Shown in pieces: positions 15,011 through 15,627 of a DNA stretch of 15,627 nt. The translations under genes were made by a program, and so were the position numbers. Origin of the DNA: an uncultured Pleurocapsa sp. (GTDB lineage: Bacteria; Cyanobacteriota; Cyanobacteriia; Cyanobacteriales; Xenococcaceae). The notes beneath the pieces were generated by a model. The model ran no database searches. It had not been told where the DNA came from and saw only the letters and a list, made by a program, of their open reading frames with translations. The first letter of the stretch is position 1, and each line of letters opens with the position of its first letter. Location of the stretch: positions 1-15,627 of the forward strand of contig CAKZYI010000226.1 of the NCBI GenBank assembly GCA_937884735.1. The letters are read 5' to 3'.

Positions 15011-15437
15011 GGTTACTAATTTTAGTTTGATTAATACTATTTTTTATCTAAAAGTTCGCAATAAATCTGAAATCAAAGATTTGTTTTGTTTTTATTTTTC
15101 GACTTTGGGTGTAGTTTCAGCTTACCAAAAGCGGTTTGAGAGAATTAAATATTTGTAATATTTATCGTATTTACCTTGTCTATGTGTCATTTTGTAAATT
15201 TTTTGCTAATAATAACTTAATGGCTATTGATTCATCTGAGTAATCAGAAAGAATCAGTAGACAAAATACCTCAATTACTTATCAGTATTGTTTTCATGTT
15301 ATTTTGGGGTAGGGTGTTTCAATACTCTTACAAAGCTCGCAATGTGAAAGTATTGGAAAAAATCTCTTCCAGTAACAAGGAATCTTACTGGGTAATCTGG
15401 TAAAATTTTATAAATCTTGGTACTTCTCAACATTTTG

Positions 15438-15465
15438 TTGAAGTAGTTACCTAGGGCATTATAGA
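15438..15465 (+). promoter_or_regulatory. Candidate psbD promoter
   Basis: TTGAAG (15438-15443) and TATAGA (15460-15465) are 16 bases apart, a fair sigma-70 type pair. It predicts a start near 15472 and a leader of about 100 bases containing the GC-rich repeat. The -35 box overlaps the last AT-rich stem-loop. No HLR1-type tandem repeat was found next to it. Confidence 0.4.
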
Positions 15466-15480
15466 AAAGTACATTTTAAC

Positions 15481-15522
15481 GAGCGACCCCGCGTCGCCTA
15501 TTGGCGCAAGGGAACGCGCGAG
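15481..15522. repeat. GC-rich palindromic repeat in psbD leader
   Basis: This short block is far richer in G and C than its surroundings. It folds as outer CGCGT/ACGCG and inner CGCC-TATT-GGCG with a CAAGGGA bulge. A competing hairpin, GCGAC-cccgc-GTCGC, lies at 15483-15497. The GGCGCAAGGGAACGCG core resembles dispersed palindromic repeats of filamentous cyanobacteria, from memory. It ends about 50 bases before the psbD ATG. Confidence 0.5.
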
Positions 15523-15572
15523 TTTAACAATATCTTGCAGTTTATTTTCTCAAGCAAGAGGATTAGAAACAT

Positions 15573-15627
15573 ATGACAATAGCAGTAGGACGCGCGCCTG
15601 CTCAACAAGGCATCTTTGATGCAGTTG
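15573..15627 (+). CDS. psbD: Photosystem II D2 protein, first 18 codons
   Basis: The frame ATG-ACA-ATA-GCA-GTA-GGA gives MTIAVGRAPAQQGIFDAV before the window ends. MTIAVGRAP is the near-invariant D2 N-terminus of cyanobacteria. D2 pairs with D1 to hold the reaction-centre cofactors of photosystem II in the thylakoid. Residues 11-18 differ from the more common (E/x)RGWFD(V/A)L, with QQ for the usual acidic or neutral residue plus Arg, and Ile for Trp. AGAGGA (15557-15562) about 10 bases before the ATG supports the start. PsbC normally follows and overlaps, but lies outside this window. Confidence 0.85.
   Translation, partial: MTIAVGRAPAQQGIFDAV

Larger units (their letters stand above)
15011..15572. 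other. ycf4-psbD divergent spacer with stem-loops
   Basis: No coding frame is convincing. Several inverted repeats stand in a row. TGATTC/GAATCA encloses CTGA-GTAA-TCAG at 15228-15256. A long imperfect arm pair lies at 15317-15359 (AATACT/AGTATT core). CCAGTAA/TTACTGG is at 15369-15391. ACTT-CAAC/GTTGAAGT with an outer GGT/ACC is at 15419-15451. The left 200 bases should hold the ycf4 promoter. Whether the hairpins are protein-binding DNA or a structured leader depends on where psbD transcription starts. Confidence 0.5.

Noticed and set aside
14925..15158. Plus-strand frame of 77 codons from ycf4 into the spacer
   Set aside because: Half lies antisense to ycf4 and the rest is AT-rich spacer; no start signal or domain.
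15011..15572. HLR1-type (RpaB) tandem sites before psbD
   Set aside because: Looked for tandem TTACA-like repeats with proper spacing; only isolated half-sites were seen.
1..15627. CRISPR array, prophage or insertion sequence
   Set aside because: No regularly spaced direct repeats, transposase, integrase or phage structural genes in any frame.

Overview
The window is chromosomal DNA of a cyanobacterium. Photosynthesis genes (acsF, ycf4, the first codons of psbD) sit among housekeeping genes of cyanobacterial type. The octamer GCGATCGC (HIP1), typical of cyanobacteria, occurs 12 times by my count, and the DNA is AT-rich. I cannot name genus or species. There are no phage structural genes, integrases, transposases or CRISPR arrays.

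Layout. Positions 1-3030 are all minus strand: the 5' part of ilvC (branched-chain amino acid synthesis), a fused ABC exporter/importer of the SbmA/BacA-ABCD type, and a low-molecular-weight protein tyrosine phosphatase. A divergent spacer leads to a plus-strand membrane-anchored SGNH hydrolase (3291-4700). A minus-strand tRNA-Cys and an RsbW-like anti-sigma/ATPase gene follow. Then come rlmD (23S rRNA m5U methyltransferase), a 600-bp spacer with strong inverted repeats, and acsF (the oxygen-dependent cyclase of chlorophyll synthesis) with a clear terminator and a leader hairpin.

Positions 9197-12321 are the accessory part. First is a small two-segment membrane protein gene broken by one in-frame TAA. 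Next is a two-gene plus-strand operon for RNA repair: a T4 Rnl1-type RNA ligase and a T4 Pnkp-type 5'-kinase/3'-phosphatase, colinear with the phage T4 enzymes and with the key residues kept. After it lies a Uma2-family nuclease gene interrupted by a 29-bp palindromic repeat carrying an in-frame TAG. The RNA-repair pair is the most striking content. Together the two enzymes could heal 2',3'-cyclic-phosphate/5'-OH breaks, such as those left by anticodon nucleases, and reseal them.

Positions 12385-15010 are minus strand: a short beta-ketoacyl-ACP synthase, a cyclophilin lipoprotein 19 bp upstream of it (probable operon), and ycf4 (photosystem I assembly). Ycf4 diverges from psbD (photosystem II D2), whose first 18 codons end the window. 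The ycf4-psbD spacer is rich in stem-loops and contains a GC-rich palindromic repeat inside the probable psbD 5' leader.
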